Source: Candidatus Omnitrophota bacterium (GTDB lineage Bacteria; Omnitrophota; Gorgyraeia; Duberdicusellales; Duberdicusellaceae). From it: a DNA stretch of 42,907 bases. Positions 33,669 through 42,815 of this stretch are shown here, in pieces. The position numbers and the translations under genes are program-made. The notes below the pieces were generated by a model, which saw nothing but the letters and a program-made list of their open reading frames with translations, was not told the origin of the DNA and made no database searches. The stretch is taken from positions 1-42,907 of the forward strand of contig JAGGSQ010000059.1 in NCBI GenBank assembly GCA_021159015.1, read 5' to 3'. Numbering within the stretch: the stretch's first letter is position 1; each line of letters begins with the position of its first letter.

Positions 33669-35165
33669 TCAGAAGAATAAATCTCTTTCTCCTCTGCTAA
33701 TGCGGCGGTAGTACTCTTCTAAAAGAGGAAGATACTGCCCATACCTACATCTAACTTCTTCTCTTTCTTTCTCCAGCAGTAATAAAGCCTTTTGATAAGT
33801 GGAACTAGAGGCAAAATCATCTATCCACTCGCGGAAAGTAAGAATAGCATTAAGTTTGCAAAATATGCCTTCCTGGCCGCTGCGCAGAAGTTCCATAATA
33901 CGTTTCCCTGTACGCCCGCAACGATAGCCGGCTGTGCAAAAAGAAGTAATAATTCCTTTATCCGCTAAATCACCCACTAATTCATCTAAACTTCTCTCAT
34001 CTCCTAAAATAAACTGCTGCTTTTTCTCCTCCTGCCTCATAACCCCCTGTTTATAAGAACCAATTCCTATACGGCTGGAAGCATCGGTCTGGGTTATACC
34101 CCATTTTAAAGATTCCTCCCTTATTCTTTTTGGCTCGCGGGCCGTAATAATCATACCGGTATAAGGTATACTGAGGCGAATCAAAATTACAACTTTTCTA
34201 AAATCTTCATCACTCAGCTGCCAGGAAGAACCAGAGGCAAAAGGAGTATTAAGCGCTGGCTCCAAGCGGGGAAAAGAAACGGTGTGAGGACCAATGCCAA
34301 ACTCTTTCTCTAATTCCCGGGCATGCAGGAGCAGGGCCATCACTTCAAAACGCCAGTCATAAAGGCCAAACAATACTCCTATTCCTACATCATCAATGCC
34401 CGCCTTAAAGGCCCGGTGCATAGTATAGAGACGCCAGAGATAATTGTGTTTTATTGTGCCGGTAGGGTGAACTCTTTTGTAAGTAGCATGGTGGTAAGTC
34501 TCCTGAAACACTTGATATGTTCCCAAACCCACCTTCTTCAACTCTCTCAGCTCCTCGAGGTTCAGGGGCGGGGCATTAACGTTTACCCTTCTTACCTGAC
34601 CCCAGCCATTCTTCGTCTTTACTTTTACTTTATAAATTGTCTCGATACTTTCTTTTATGTAAGATAAATCTGTCTGAGGATGTTCGCCATAAACAACAAT
34701 CAAGCGTTTATGACCAATTTCGCCCGCCAGAACTTCTGACTCCTGCTTAATTTCGGCCCGAGAAAGTATCTTTCGCTCTATTTGGGAATTTTCCTTGCGA
34801 AAACCGCAGTAAAGGCAGGAATTAACACAAAAGTTGCCCAGATACAAAGGGGCAAAAGTAACAATGCGGTTATTGTAAACTCTCCTTTTTATTGCTAAGG
34901 CTGCCTCTTCCATACGAGCCCAGCTTTGGGGATCTTTCAGAGACATAAGATAGCTCAATTCTTCCAAAGAAAGCGTCTCTATGGCCAAAGCTTTTGCTAA
35001 TATCTCCTCAAGCCTTTTCTTATCTGGCTTGTAGTCTTTATTTACAGCTTTTCGGATTAAGTCTTCTTTGATAAAATCTCCTCCCTCTTTGAGAAAAGGC
35101 ATAATTTCTTCTTCCTTAATCCGTTCTTTCTGCCACTCTTCAATACTTAATGGCACAGTCTTCAT
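33669..35165 (-). CDS. hydG: [FeFe]-hydrogenase H-cluster radical SAM maturase HydG
   Basis: PLYLGNFCVNSCLYCGFRKENSQIERK; FQETYHHATYKRVHPTGTIKHNYLWR; C-terminal CTAGYRCGRTG. Confidence 0.97.
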   Translation of the reverse strand: MKTVPLSIEEWQKERIKEEEIMPFLKEGGDFIKEDLIRKAVNKDYKPDKKRLEEILAKALAIETLSLEELSYLMSLKDPQSWARMEEAALAIKRRVYNNRIVTFAPLYLGNFCVNSCLYCGFRKENSQIERKILSRAEIKQESEVLAGEIGHKRLIVVYGEHPQTDLSYIKESIETIYKVKVKTKNGWGQVRRVNVNAPPLNLEELRELKKVGLGTYQVFQETYHHATYKRVHPTGTIKHNYLWRLYTMHRAFKAGIDDVGIGVLFGLYDWRFEVMALLLHARELEKEFGIGPHTVSFPRLEPALNTPFASGSSWQLSDEDFRKVVILIRLSIPYTGMIITAREPKRIREESLKWGITQTDASSRIGIGSYKQGVMRQEEKKQQFILGDERSLDELVGDLADKGIITSFCTAGYRCGRTGKRIMELLRSGQEGIFCKLNAILTFREWIDDFASSSTYQKALLLLEKEREEVRCRYGQYLPLLEEYYRRISRGERDLFF

Positions 35166-36432
35166 CTTCTCTCCTCTTTTCTTTATTTCTTTTTAACGCC
35201 TCCTTTAAAGCCCAGAAAGAGGCAGGAAACGGCTCAAGCACTCTCTCCCACACTCCTTGCAGAAAAGAGATTACTACGCCGTAATTAGTCATAGCTACTC
35301 CCGCGGCTTTGGCTTTATTGAGCCTTGTTAACATCTGGCGACGGCGCAGCATACACCCTCCACAGTGAATAATCAATTTGTAAGAAGACAAATCAGACGG
35401 AAAGTCCCAGCCGCTGTAAGTATCAAAATTCACCTTAAACCCCTTATACATACTAAGCCAACGAGGAATTTTTACTCTGCCAATATCATCCTCTATAGGA
35501 TGATGACTGCAGGCTTCCAGAATCAGCACTTTATCTTCGGGCGCGAGACAATCTACAGCCGCAGCAGCGCGGCATGCTTCCGTAAGGTCTCCTTTATAGC
35601 GGCTAAAGAGAATGGAGAAAGTCGTACATTTAATCCCCGGCGGCGTATCGGCAACCATTTGCCGAACCACCTGAGAATCACAAACTACTAGAGCCGGACT
35701 CTGCGGCAGGCGCTTAATAAAATAGGGATATTCCCTCTCTTTCACCACTAGGCACGCGGCATTAGAATCTAAAACTTCCCGTATCATCTTCACCTGCGGC
35801 AAGATAAGCCTTCCCCGGGGGGCCTGTAAATCAATAGGAACCACCAAGGCTACAAGGCTTGCAGCCGGAATTAGGTCGGCAGCCAGAGGAGGTTCATAAA
35901 GAAAATCCGCCGGCAATACACAGCGCAGTCTTTCCTTAAAAGCTTTAATATATTCGTCCCGGCGCGCCGTATCCAAAGCACAAAGCTCCAGATAAGCCAA
36001 GCCGTTTCCATCAAGCCTGCGTTTTACTTCCAGACTCAGCCGCCCTTTATCTATCTTATTAACCACCGCCAGCAAAGGAATTTTTCTTTCCTCCGCCTCT
36101 CGAACTACAAAGTCCTCGTACTCTGACCAGATATGCGGCTCCACAATCAGTACACACACTTCTGCATTATCCAGGGCCCGCAAGGTTTTGTTAAAACGCT
36201 TCTCTTGCAGCAGACTTGTATCGTCTAATCCGGCTGTATCAAGAAAGACTACCGGCCCCAGCGGCAGAAGCTCCATAGTCTTTACCACTACATCTGTGGT
36301 AGTGCCTTTCTGCGGCGAGGTTATAGATACATCCTGCTGGCTGATAAAATTCAGCAGGGTTGATTTTCCTACATTAGCACGTCCGAATATGCCGATATGA
36401 AGCCTGTGTGTTTTAGGTGCCTTATCCTTCAT
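35140..36432 (-). CDS. hydF: [FeFe]-hydrogenase H-cluster maturation GTPase HydF
   Basis: IGIFGRANVGKSTLLNFISQQDVSITSPQKGTTTD; DTAGLDD; VNKID; CSHHPIEDDIGRVKIPRWL...IHCGGCMLRRRQM. Confidence 0.97.
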   Translation of the reverse strand: MKDKAPKTHRLHIGIFGRANVGKSTLLNFISQQDVSITSPQKGTTTDVVVKTMELLPLGPVVFLDTAGLDDTSLLQEKRFNKTLRALDNAEVCVLIVEPHIWSEYEDFVVREAEERKIPLLAVVNKIDKGRLSLEVKRRLDGNGLAYLELCALDTARRDEYIKAFKERLRCVLPADFLYEPPLAADLIPAASLVALVVPIDLQAPRGRLILPQVKMIREVLDSNAACLVVKEREYPYFIKRLPQSPALVVCDSQVVRQMVADTPPGIKCTTFSILFSRYKGDLTEACRAAAAVDCLAPEDKVLILEACSHHPIEDDIGRVKIPRWLSMYKGFKVNFDTYSGWDFPSDLSSYKLIIHCGGCMLRRRQMLTRLNKAKAAGVAMTNYGVVISFLQGVWERVLEPFPASFWALKEALKRNKEKRREDEDCAIKY

Positions 36433-37788
36433 AGCCTAAAGACATAACAGAATAAAGATCAAGCCTTTTTACTACCCTTGCCTTGTCCAGCTTTCCCTTT
36501 AAGAAATTAAGAAAATTTTTCCTTTTTCCCTGGGTGAGACTCTCTAAAATTCTCTCCTGCTTCTGACAGCCAGATTCGGGCAAGAAAGCTGCCACCAGAC
36601 GCAAAGTAGCATAAAGATAGCGAGAGCAGTTTTCTGCATTAGCTTCTATTTTTTCAATATACTCAGCTAAAGCTCTGTTGAGGCCAGTTAAGATATCCGC
36701 TGACTCCAGAAAAGCAAAACCTAAAAGCGGCAGAAACTCGTTGATCTGGAAAGTTCCCAAAGCCGCACATTCAAAAAATAATAAAATATCAGCCCGCACC
36801 TTTATCCCAATTTGTACCGCTGCCTCCAGAATTACCGGATTGACTTTACCGGGCATAAGAGAAGAGCCGGCCTGATAAAGGGAGAGTTTTATCTCTTTTA
36901 AGAGGCTGAGGCGGCGCAGGTCGTTAGCTATTTTTACCAGATTAACCGCATGTGTCTTCAATATGCCGCTTGCCTCAGTGAAACTGTCCGCATTGGCTGT
37001 AGCATCGATTAAGTTTTCACTACGACAGAGATTAACACCGCTCATAGTATGTATCTTTTCCCATACCAGAAATATATAACGGCGCGGCGCACCTATGCCT
37101 GTGCCAATAGCTGTGCCACCCAAGTTTGCCTGGCGCAATCTCTCACGAGCTTTAAAGACTCTCCAGCGGTCTCTGGCTACCGCTTGAGAAAAAGCTGAAA
37201 ACTCTGCCCCCAGTGAAAAAGGTACTGCTTCCTGGAGCTGAGTGCGGCCGATTTTTAGCAAGGGGAAAAACTCTTTCTCTTTTTTTTGAAAGGCTCCCTG
37301 CAATTTCTCAATTTCTTCCTCAAGCTCTCCCAAACTCCTAATAAGAGCCAGGCGCAAAGCTGTAGGGTAAGTATCATTAGTAGACTGATGCATATTAACA
37401 TCGTCCAAAGGATTAAGATATTCATACTGACCTTTAGCATAGCCTAACTTCTCCAGGGCAATATTAGCAATTACTTCGTTAAGATTCATATTAGTAGAAG
37501 TCCCTGCTCCGCCCTGCAAAGCATCAAGCTGAAATTGATCGTCGTATTTGCCGTTTTCTATTTCCATACAAGCGTCAATTATAGCACGGGCTTTCTTCTC
37601 TTCCAGAAAGCCTAATTCCCAATTAGCCAAAGCTGCCGCCCTTTTTACCAGTGCATAAGCGGCAACAAGACGACGGTTTACCTTAATAACCGGAGAAACA
37701 AAAGTTCTCTCGCGCCCTCTGTGTATAAATACCCCAGTAAACCTCAGAAGGAAGTTTTTTCTCCTAATAAATCCCTTTCTTTTCTCAT
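36422..37788 (-). pseudogene. aspA: Aspartate ammonia-lyase with two apparent +1 frameshifts near the N-terminus (ORF-track CDS 36422..37630 is the intact-frame remainder)
   Basis: GGAGTSTNMNLNEVIAN; HQSTNDTYPTALRLA; GSSLMPGKVNPVI. Upstream frames give MRKERDLLGEK / LPSEVYWGIYTQRARENFCFSGY / KVNRRLVAAYALVKRAAALANWELGF once one base is removed from the A6 run (37755-37760) and one from TATTAAG (about 37683-37689). Confidence 0.8.
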
Positions 37789-39536
37789 CTTACATACAAA
37801 GGCCTTTCTTTATACCGGGCATGAAGCAAAGATATGCTTTTATTACTCAATGGTTTCCCGAGAAAATCCGTGTAAAGTTTCTTAACAAATACATTATGAT
37901 GGGAAAAACGCGTTTGCGCCTGGCGGTCGTCTTCATACAAGCCTTCCATACGTTTCCGTCTTAATGCATCAGTGGCTCCATAAGGCTGCCCACCTCCGCC
38001 TACACACCCACCCCGGCAGGCCATTACTTCTATAAAATGATACAATGGCACATTTTCTCCCTGCTTGTGTTCTCTCAACCTGTTAAGAAGATTCTCCACA
38101 TTGCCTAGACCGTGTGCTACTGCCACCTTAACTTCTCTGCCCTTAATCGTAACACAGGCGCTTTTGATTCCTTCTAAACCTCTCACTTCATTAAGTTCAA
38201 CCTCAGGCATATCCCTGCCTTCAATAAGAAAATACGCTGTGCGCAACGCCGCCTCCATAACTCCGCCGCTAGCTCCAAAGATTACTCCTGCCCCGGAATA
38301 CTCTCCTAAAATATTATCTGCTTCTTCTTCGGGAAGATTAAGAAAATCAACCCCCGCCTGTTTAATCATTCTGATTAATTCTCTGGTAGTGAGCACTGCG
38401 TCTATATCCTGATAGCCGGAAGCAAACATTTCGTCGCTTCTGGTTATCTCATACTTCTTAGAAGTACAGGGCATAATAGAAACCATAAATATTTTCTGGG
38501 GTGCTATATTGTATTTCTGCGCATAGTATGTTTTTGCTAAGACCCCCAGTATTTCGTGAGGAGACTTGCAGGAAGAAAAGTGCCCAATCATATCCGGCCG
38601 GAATTTCTCCATATAATCAACCCAGGAAGGGCAGCAAGTAGTAATTAAAGGCAAAGGCCCTTTATTATGCATAAAACGCTCTACAAATTCCGCAGCTTCC
38701 TCCATCACTGTAACATCCGCCCCAAAATTAGTGTCAAATACTGCCTTAAATCCCAGGCGGCGCAGGAGAGCATAAAGCTTCCTGGTAAGATTAGTCCCGG
38801 CCTCAAGCCCAAATCCCTCTCCCACGGCCACTCTTACAGCCGGAGCAATCTGTACTACACAATACTTGTCCTCATCCCGAAGAGCCTCCCATATACGAGC
38901 AACCTCGTCTTTCTCAAGAATCGCTCCCGTAGGGCAGTATCCTGCACATTGGCCGCACTTAACACAAGGAGATTCTGATAATTTTATATCTCCTGCCGGG
39001 GCAAAACGGGTATTAAAGCCACGCCCCAGAAAAGAAAGAGCCCAAACGCCCTGAACCTCCTGGCACACCTCCAGACAGCGCCCGCATTTTATACATTTAG
39101 CCGGATCAAGAACAATAGAACAGGTAGAATTGTCCTGTGGCAGGTCTAGAATATATTTGTCAAAAGTTTCTTCTCTAATACCAAAATCGGACACCAGCGT
39201 CTGCAGTTCGCAGTTATTATTACGGCCGCACTTGAGGCAATCGTTAGGATGGGCTGAAAGAATAAGTTCTAAAACCGTACGCCTCACGCTGACAATATCA
39301 GAATCGTGAGTAATAATCTTCATACCCTCTTCCACCGGCATACAGCAGGATCGGACCATTTTTCCTGAAGGAAGCAGTTTAACTATGCACAAGCCGCAAG
39401 CAGCCGAAGGAGGCAAATCAGGATGTTTGCATAAAGTAGGAATATTAATATGTGCCATTTTCGCCGCTTCCAGTATACTTATACCTTGAGGGACAAAAAT
39501 ATCGCTGGAATTAATAGTGATTTTTACCTTATTCAT
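37785..39536 (-). CDS. hydA: [FeFe]-hydrogenase catalytic subunit (HydA/HndD-like)
   Basis: H-cluster motifs TTCCPSW, MPCTSKKYE, EVMACRGGCVGGGGQP; N-terminal [2Fe-2S], HPNDCLKCGRNNNC, and two [4Fe-4S] ferredoxin motifs. Confidence 0.97.
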   Translation of the reverse strand: MNKVKITINSSDIFVPQGISILEAAKMAHINIPTLCKHPDLPPSAACGLCIVKLLPSGKMVRSCCMPVEEGMKIITHDSDIVSVRRTVLELILSAHPNDCLKCGRNNNCELQTLVSDFGIREETFDKYILDLPQDNSTCSIVLDPAKCIKCGRCLEVCQEVQGVWALSFLGRGFNTRFAPAGDIKLSESPCVKCGQCAGYCPTGAILEKDEVARIWEALRDEDKYCVVQIAPAVRVAVGEGFGLEAGTNLTRKLYALLRRLGFKAVFDTNFGADVTVMEEAAEFVERFMHNKGPLPLITTCCPSWVDYMEKFRPDMIGHFSSCKSPHEILGVLAKTYYAQKYNIAPQKIFMVSIMPCTSKKYEITRSDEMFASGYQDIDAVLTTRELIRMIKQAGVDFLNLPEEEADNILGEYSGAGVIFGASGGVMEAALRTAYFLIEGRDMPEVELNEVRGLEGIKSACVTIKGREVKVAVAHGLGNVENLLNRLREHKQGENVPLYHFIEVMACRGGCVGGGGQPYGATDALRRKRMEGLYEDDRQAQTRFSHHNVFVKKLYTDFLGKPLSNKSISLLHARYKERPLYVR

Positions 39537-39538
39537 AG

Positions 39539-41572
39539 TTACCGCCTCTCTATTGCTTTAAATTTGCATACTTCTATACACCTACCGCACTTTACACATT
39601 TATCCGCTTCAATATAAAAGCCTCTTTCCTTATCTCCGGCAATTGCCTCAGCGGGGCAGGTTTTCTGACACACGCCGCAGCGGCGGCATTTTTCTTCCTT
39701 AATAACATAAGTAACCAGATCATTACAGCGCAAAGAAGGACACCTCTTGTTTAAGATATGCTCCTGATATTCCTCACGGAAGTATTTAAGCGTAGATATA
39801 ACCGGATTAGGCGCTGTCTGTCCTAGCCCGCACAAAGAAGCTTTCTGCATTGCATAAGCAATACGAATCATCTTATCTATGTCTTCTTCTCGGCCCCGGC
39901 CCTGAGTTATCTTTTCTAAAATGTGATACAGCTGCCACCCCCCAATACGGCAAGGCGCACATTTTCCGCAGCTCTCGTCTATACAAAACCCCAGGTAAAA
40001 TTTAGCTATGTCAACCATACAATCATCCTCGTCCATAACAATCATACCGCCGGATCCGATTATGGAACCGAAATCCTTCAGAGACTGATAATCAACTTTT
40101 ATCTTCAATTTTTCTGCCGGAATCACCCCTCCCGAAGGGCCACCCGTCTGCACAGCTTTAACCCTGCGGCCAGACAACGTTCCCCCGCCGATATCAAAAA
40201 TAATCTCCTCCAAACTTATGCCCATTTCTACTTCAATCAAGCCGGAATTTCTCACTTTGCCGGTTAAAGCAAAAACCTTGGTTCCTCTGGAATCAGAAGT
40301 GCCAAAAGAAGCAAACCACCTCCCTCCTCTATCAATAATTGCCGCAACATTAGCTAAAGTTTCTACATTATTAATTACGGTAGGCTTCCCCCACAAACCT
40401 TTAATCGAAGGATAAGGAGGACGCGGACGAGGCAAACCTCTGCCTCCCTCTAAAGAAGCGATTAAGGCAGTTTCTTCCCCGCACACAAAAGCCCCCGCCC
40501 CCAGGCGCACCTCTATGTCAAAAGAGAAACCCGACCCTCTTATATTCTTTCCCAAATAGCCACAGCGATAAGCTTCTTCTATGGCTTTTCTCACCCGCTC
40601 AATAGCCAAAGGGTATTCTGCCCTTATATAAAAAAACCCTTTGTCCGCCCCTACTGCCAGACCGGCCACCAGCATACCTTCAATAACACTATGCGGATCT
40701 CCTTCTAAAATACTTCTGTCCATATAGGCTCCCGGATCCCCCTCGTCGGCATTACAAACAATATAACGCTGGTTTGCTTCTGTCTGAGAAGCAATCTCCC
40801 ATTTCCTGGCGGTAATAAACCCTCCGCCCCCTCTGCCCCTCAATCCAGCCTCAGCCAGCTCTTTAATAATATCTTCCCTATTCATGGATAAAGCTTTTTC
40901 TAATGCTTTATAACCGCCGGCATTCAGATAATCATCTATCGACTCAGGGTTAATCACGCCACAGTGGCGCAGGACAATTCTTTTCTGGTGCGGAGAAAAA
41001 ACAGGAAACCTCCTTTCTGGCGACGGAGAAACGAGCAAAGAGGGAATTTCTTCTAAATCGTTATCGTCCAGACAAACATAGACAATATCTTTTTGAGGGA
41101 TATCTACTACAATCCCTTTATCATATATGCCCATATCAGCCGGCTCTATCACCTGCCAATCGTCATAACCAGACTCTTTTAGAATTCCCGCCAGCTTTTC
41201 CTTTGCTTTGATTGACCCGCTGGTATCCTTAACAAAAATCACCTTATCCAGCCATACTTCGTCGTTATGAAAAAGGTTATCAAAACGCAGGCGGTACAAA
41301 AGCCTTTCTACAATCTCTCCTTTCAGAAGATGCCGCCCCACTATTTCTTCTACATCTTGCGGCATTACTTTTCCGTAAAAAACAGGTCCCAGACCTTTTC
41401 CTTTAACCTCTATCAGCGGCTCGGCATAGCAGAATCCCAGACAGCCGGTTTTTTTAAGCTCCACCTTCAGAGAATAACGCCGCAGCATATCCTCCCAGCA
41501 CGCATATACTTTATCGGCCCCGGCAGCAATGCCGCAACTGGAAAGACTAACTTTTACATAGTCAATATTCAT
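39539..41572 (-). CDS. NuoF-like NAD(P)H-binding flavoprotein subunit of the hydrogenase (HydB/HndC-like)
   Basis: LRGRGGGGFITARKWEIA; CNADEGDPGAYMDRSILEGDPHSVIEGMLV; GAGAYICGEETAL-type; ESCGKCAPCRIGG; C-terminal 2x[4Fe-4S]; N-terminal Trx-like [2Fe-2S]. Confidence 0.96.
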   Translation of the reverse strand: MNIDYVKVSLSSCGIAAGADKVYACWEDMLRRYSLKVELKKTGCLGFCYAEPLIEVKGKGLGPVFYGKVMPQDVEEIVGRHLLKGEIVERLLYRLRFDNLFHNDEVWLDKVIFVKDTSGSIKAKEKLAGILKESGYDDWQVIEPADMGIYDKGIVVDIPQKDIVYVCLDDNDLEEIPSLLVSPSPERRFPVFSPHQKRIVLRHCGVINPESIDDYLNAGGYKALEKALSMNREDIIKELAEAGLRGRGGGGFITARKWEIASQTEANQRYIVCNADEGDPGAYMDRSILEGDPHSVIEGMLVAGLAVGADKGFFYIRAEYPLAIERVRKAIEEAYRCGYLGKNIRGSGFSFDIEVRLGAGAFVCGEETALIASLEGGRGLPRPRPPYPSIKGLWGKPTVINNVETLANVAAIIDRGGRWFASFGTSDSRGTKVFALTGKVRNSGLIEVEMGISLEEIIFDIGGGTLSGRRVKAVQTGGPSGGVIPAEKLKIKVDYQSLKDFGSIIGSGGMIVMDEDDCMVDIAKFYLGFCIDESCGKCAPCRIGGWQLYHILEKITQGRGREEDIDKMIRIAYAMQKASLCGLGQTAPNPVISTLKYFREEYQEHILNKRCPSLRCNDLVTYVIKEEKCRRCGVCQKTCPAEAIAGDKERGFYIEADKCVKCGRCIEVCKFKAIERR

Positions 41573-42036
41573 CGTTTCCTCCTGTATTCTGCAATAATAT
41601 CCCTAATGTTTTTAACATCTACCCGCGAGAATATTCTGCCGTTAATATCAACAACCGGCGCCAGACCACAGCAACCCAGACACCTTACGGTGCGTAACAT
41701 AAACAGACCGTCTGGCGTAGGCGCACCTTCTTCTACGCCCAGAATCTTTTTTATCTCCCCGGCTACCCTGCATGCTCCCTTTAAATAGCATGCCGTGCCT
41801 TTGCATACTGAGATTACGTATTTAGCAGGAGGAGAAAGCTTAAAATAATGATAAAATGTCACCACTTCGTATATTTTTGCCAGGGGTATGCGGGTAATCC
41901 GAGCTACTTCCAGGGCTGCTTTTCTTTCTATATATCCAAATTCTTCCTGCAAATCGTGCAAGATCATAATAAGGCTTCCCCGCTTATTCTGCCAGCGGCT
42001 GGCAATCTCTTGAATTTTATCAGTATACTCATTCAT
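41569..42036 (-). CDS. NuoE-like [2Fe-2S] subunit of the hydrogenase (HydC/HndA-like)
   Basis: LIMILHDLQEEFGYI; KIYEVVTFYHYF; VCKGTACYLKGA; TVRCLGCCGLAPVVDING. Strong RBS AGGAGG. Confidence 0.96.
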   Translation of the reverse strand: MNEYTDKIQEIASRWQNKRGSLIMILHDLQEEFGYIERKAALEVARITRIPLAKIYEVVTFYHYFKLSPPAKYVISVCKGTACYLKGACRVAGEIKKILGVEEGAPTPDGLFMLRTVRCLGCCGLAPVVDINGRIFSRVDVKNIRDIIAEYRRKR

Positions 42037-42059
42037 ACTACCTCCTCAGCTACCTGTAT

Positions 42060-42077
42060 ATGTGAAATATATCACAA
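42060..42077. promoter_or_regulatory. Candidate Rex operator between rex and the hydrogenase subunits
   Basis: Minus strand TTGTGATATATTTCACAT vs recalled Rex-type consensus TTGTGAANNNNTTCACAA: 12 of 14 defined positions; forward core TGTGA-N6-TCACA perfect. Confidence 0.6.
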
Positions 42078-42092
42078 TATTAAATAAAAAAT

Positions 42093-42776
42093 TTAATGCC
42101 GGCGGTTAAGAAAGTAAACCAGAGTCTGCAATTCACACGCCATATCGACATTGGCAATATAAATGCCTTCCGCCGGCAATTTAATACTTACAGGGGCAAA
42201 ATTCAAGATAGATTTAATACCTGCTCCCACCATTCTCTCCGCTATGCTTTGGGCAAATTGAGGCGGCACGCAAATCATGCCTATTTCAATCCCACCCTTC
42301 TTAATAACCGCTGGCATCTCTTCCAGCGATTTAACCTCTACGCCCGAAATGGCCTTCCCGATTTTCTTGCGGTCGTTGTCAAAAGCCGCAGTTATTCTTA
42401 GCTTAAACTGAGGGAAGCCGGAAAAACCCAGAAGTGCACTACCCAAACGCCCCACTCCCACTAGAGCTATATCCCACCAGCGGTAAATACCCAGGATTTT
42501 CTCCAGTTCCCTAATCAAGAAACTCACTTCGTACCCCACTCCTCTTTTGCCAAATTCGCCGAAATAAGAGAGGTCTTTCCTGAATTGGGCCGAAGATATA
42601 TCCAGCATCTTTGTTATTTCATCGGAAGAAATTACCTCTACCTCCTGCTCCTGAAGATTCTTCAGGTCTCTTAAGTAAAGGCTTAGCCTTTTTATGACTT
42701 CCGGGGAGAAACATTTTTTCTTGGAACAAACTTTCTCTTTCTGCATACCGCTTTGTTTAATTGTTACATTATTCAC
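42093..42776 (-). CDS. rex: Redox-sensing transcriptional repressor Rex
   Basis: SSAQFRKDLSYFGEFGKRGVGYEV; VGVGRLGSALLGFSGF; FDNDRKKIG. Listed start is GTG; ATG at 42746 (MQKEKVCSK) is an alternative. Confidence 0.95.
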   Translation of the reverse strand: MNNVTIKQSGMQKEKVCSKKKCFSPEVIKRLSLYLRDLKNLQEQEVEVISSDEITKMLDISSAQFRKDLSYFGEFGKRGVGYEVSFLIRELEKILGIYRWWDIALVGVGRLGSALLGFSGFPQFKLRITAAFDNDRKKIGKAISGVEVKSLEEMPAVIKKGGIEIGMICVPPQFAQSIAERMVGAGIKSILNFAPVSIKLPAEGIYIANVDMACELQTLVYFLNRRH

Positions 42777-42778
42777 AA
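42761..42778. promoter_or_regulatory. Candidate Rex operator at the rex 5' end (autoregulation)
   Basis: Forward TTGTTACATTATTCACAA: one half-site (TTCACAA) perfect, the other TTGTTAC (5 of 7). Confidence 0.55.
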
Positions 42779-42786
42779 TCTATTAT

Positions 42787-42815
42787 TATTTTCCCACATT
42801 CTGTAGATTTGTCAA
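42787..42815 (-). promoter_or_regulatory. Candidate promoter for rex/hydrogenase operon
   Basis: Minus strand TTGACA (42810-42815) with an A/T-rich AATAAT -10-like element about 17-19 nt downstream; the candidate Rex site lies just 3' of it. Confidence 0.4.

Noticed and set aside
42079-42097. ATTAAAT-AAAAA-ATTTAAT inverted repeat over the rex stop codon
   Set aside because: All A/T stem is too weak for a terminator and overlaps coding sequence.
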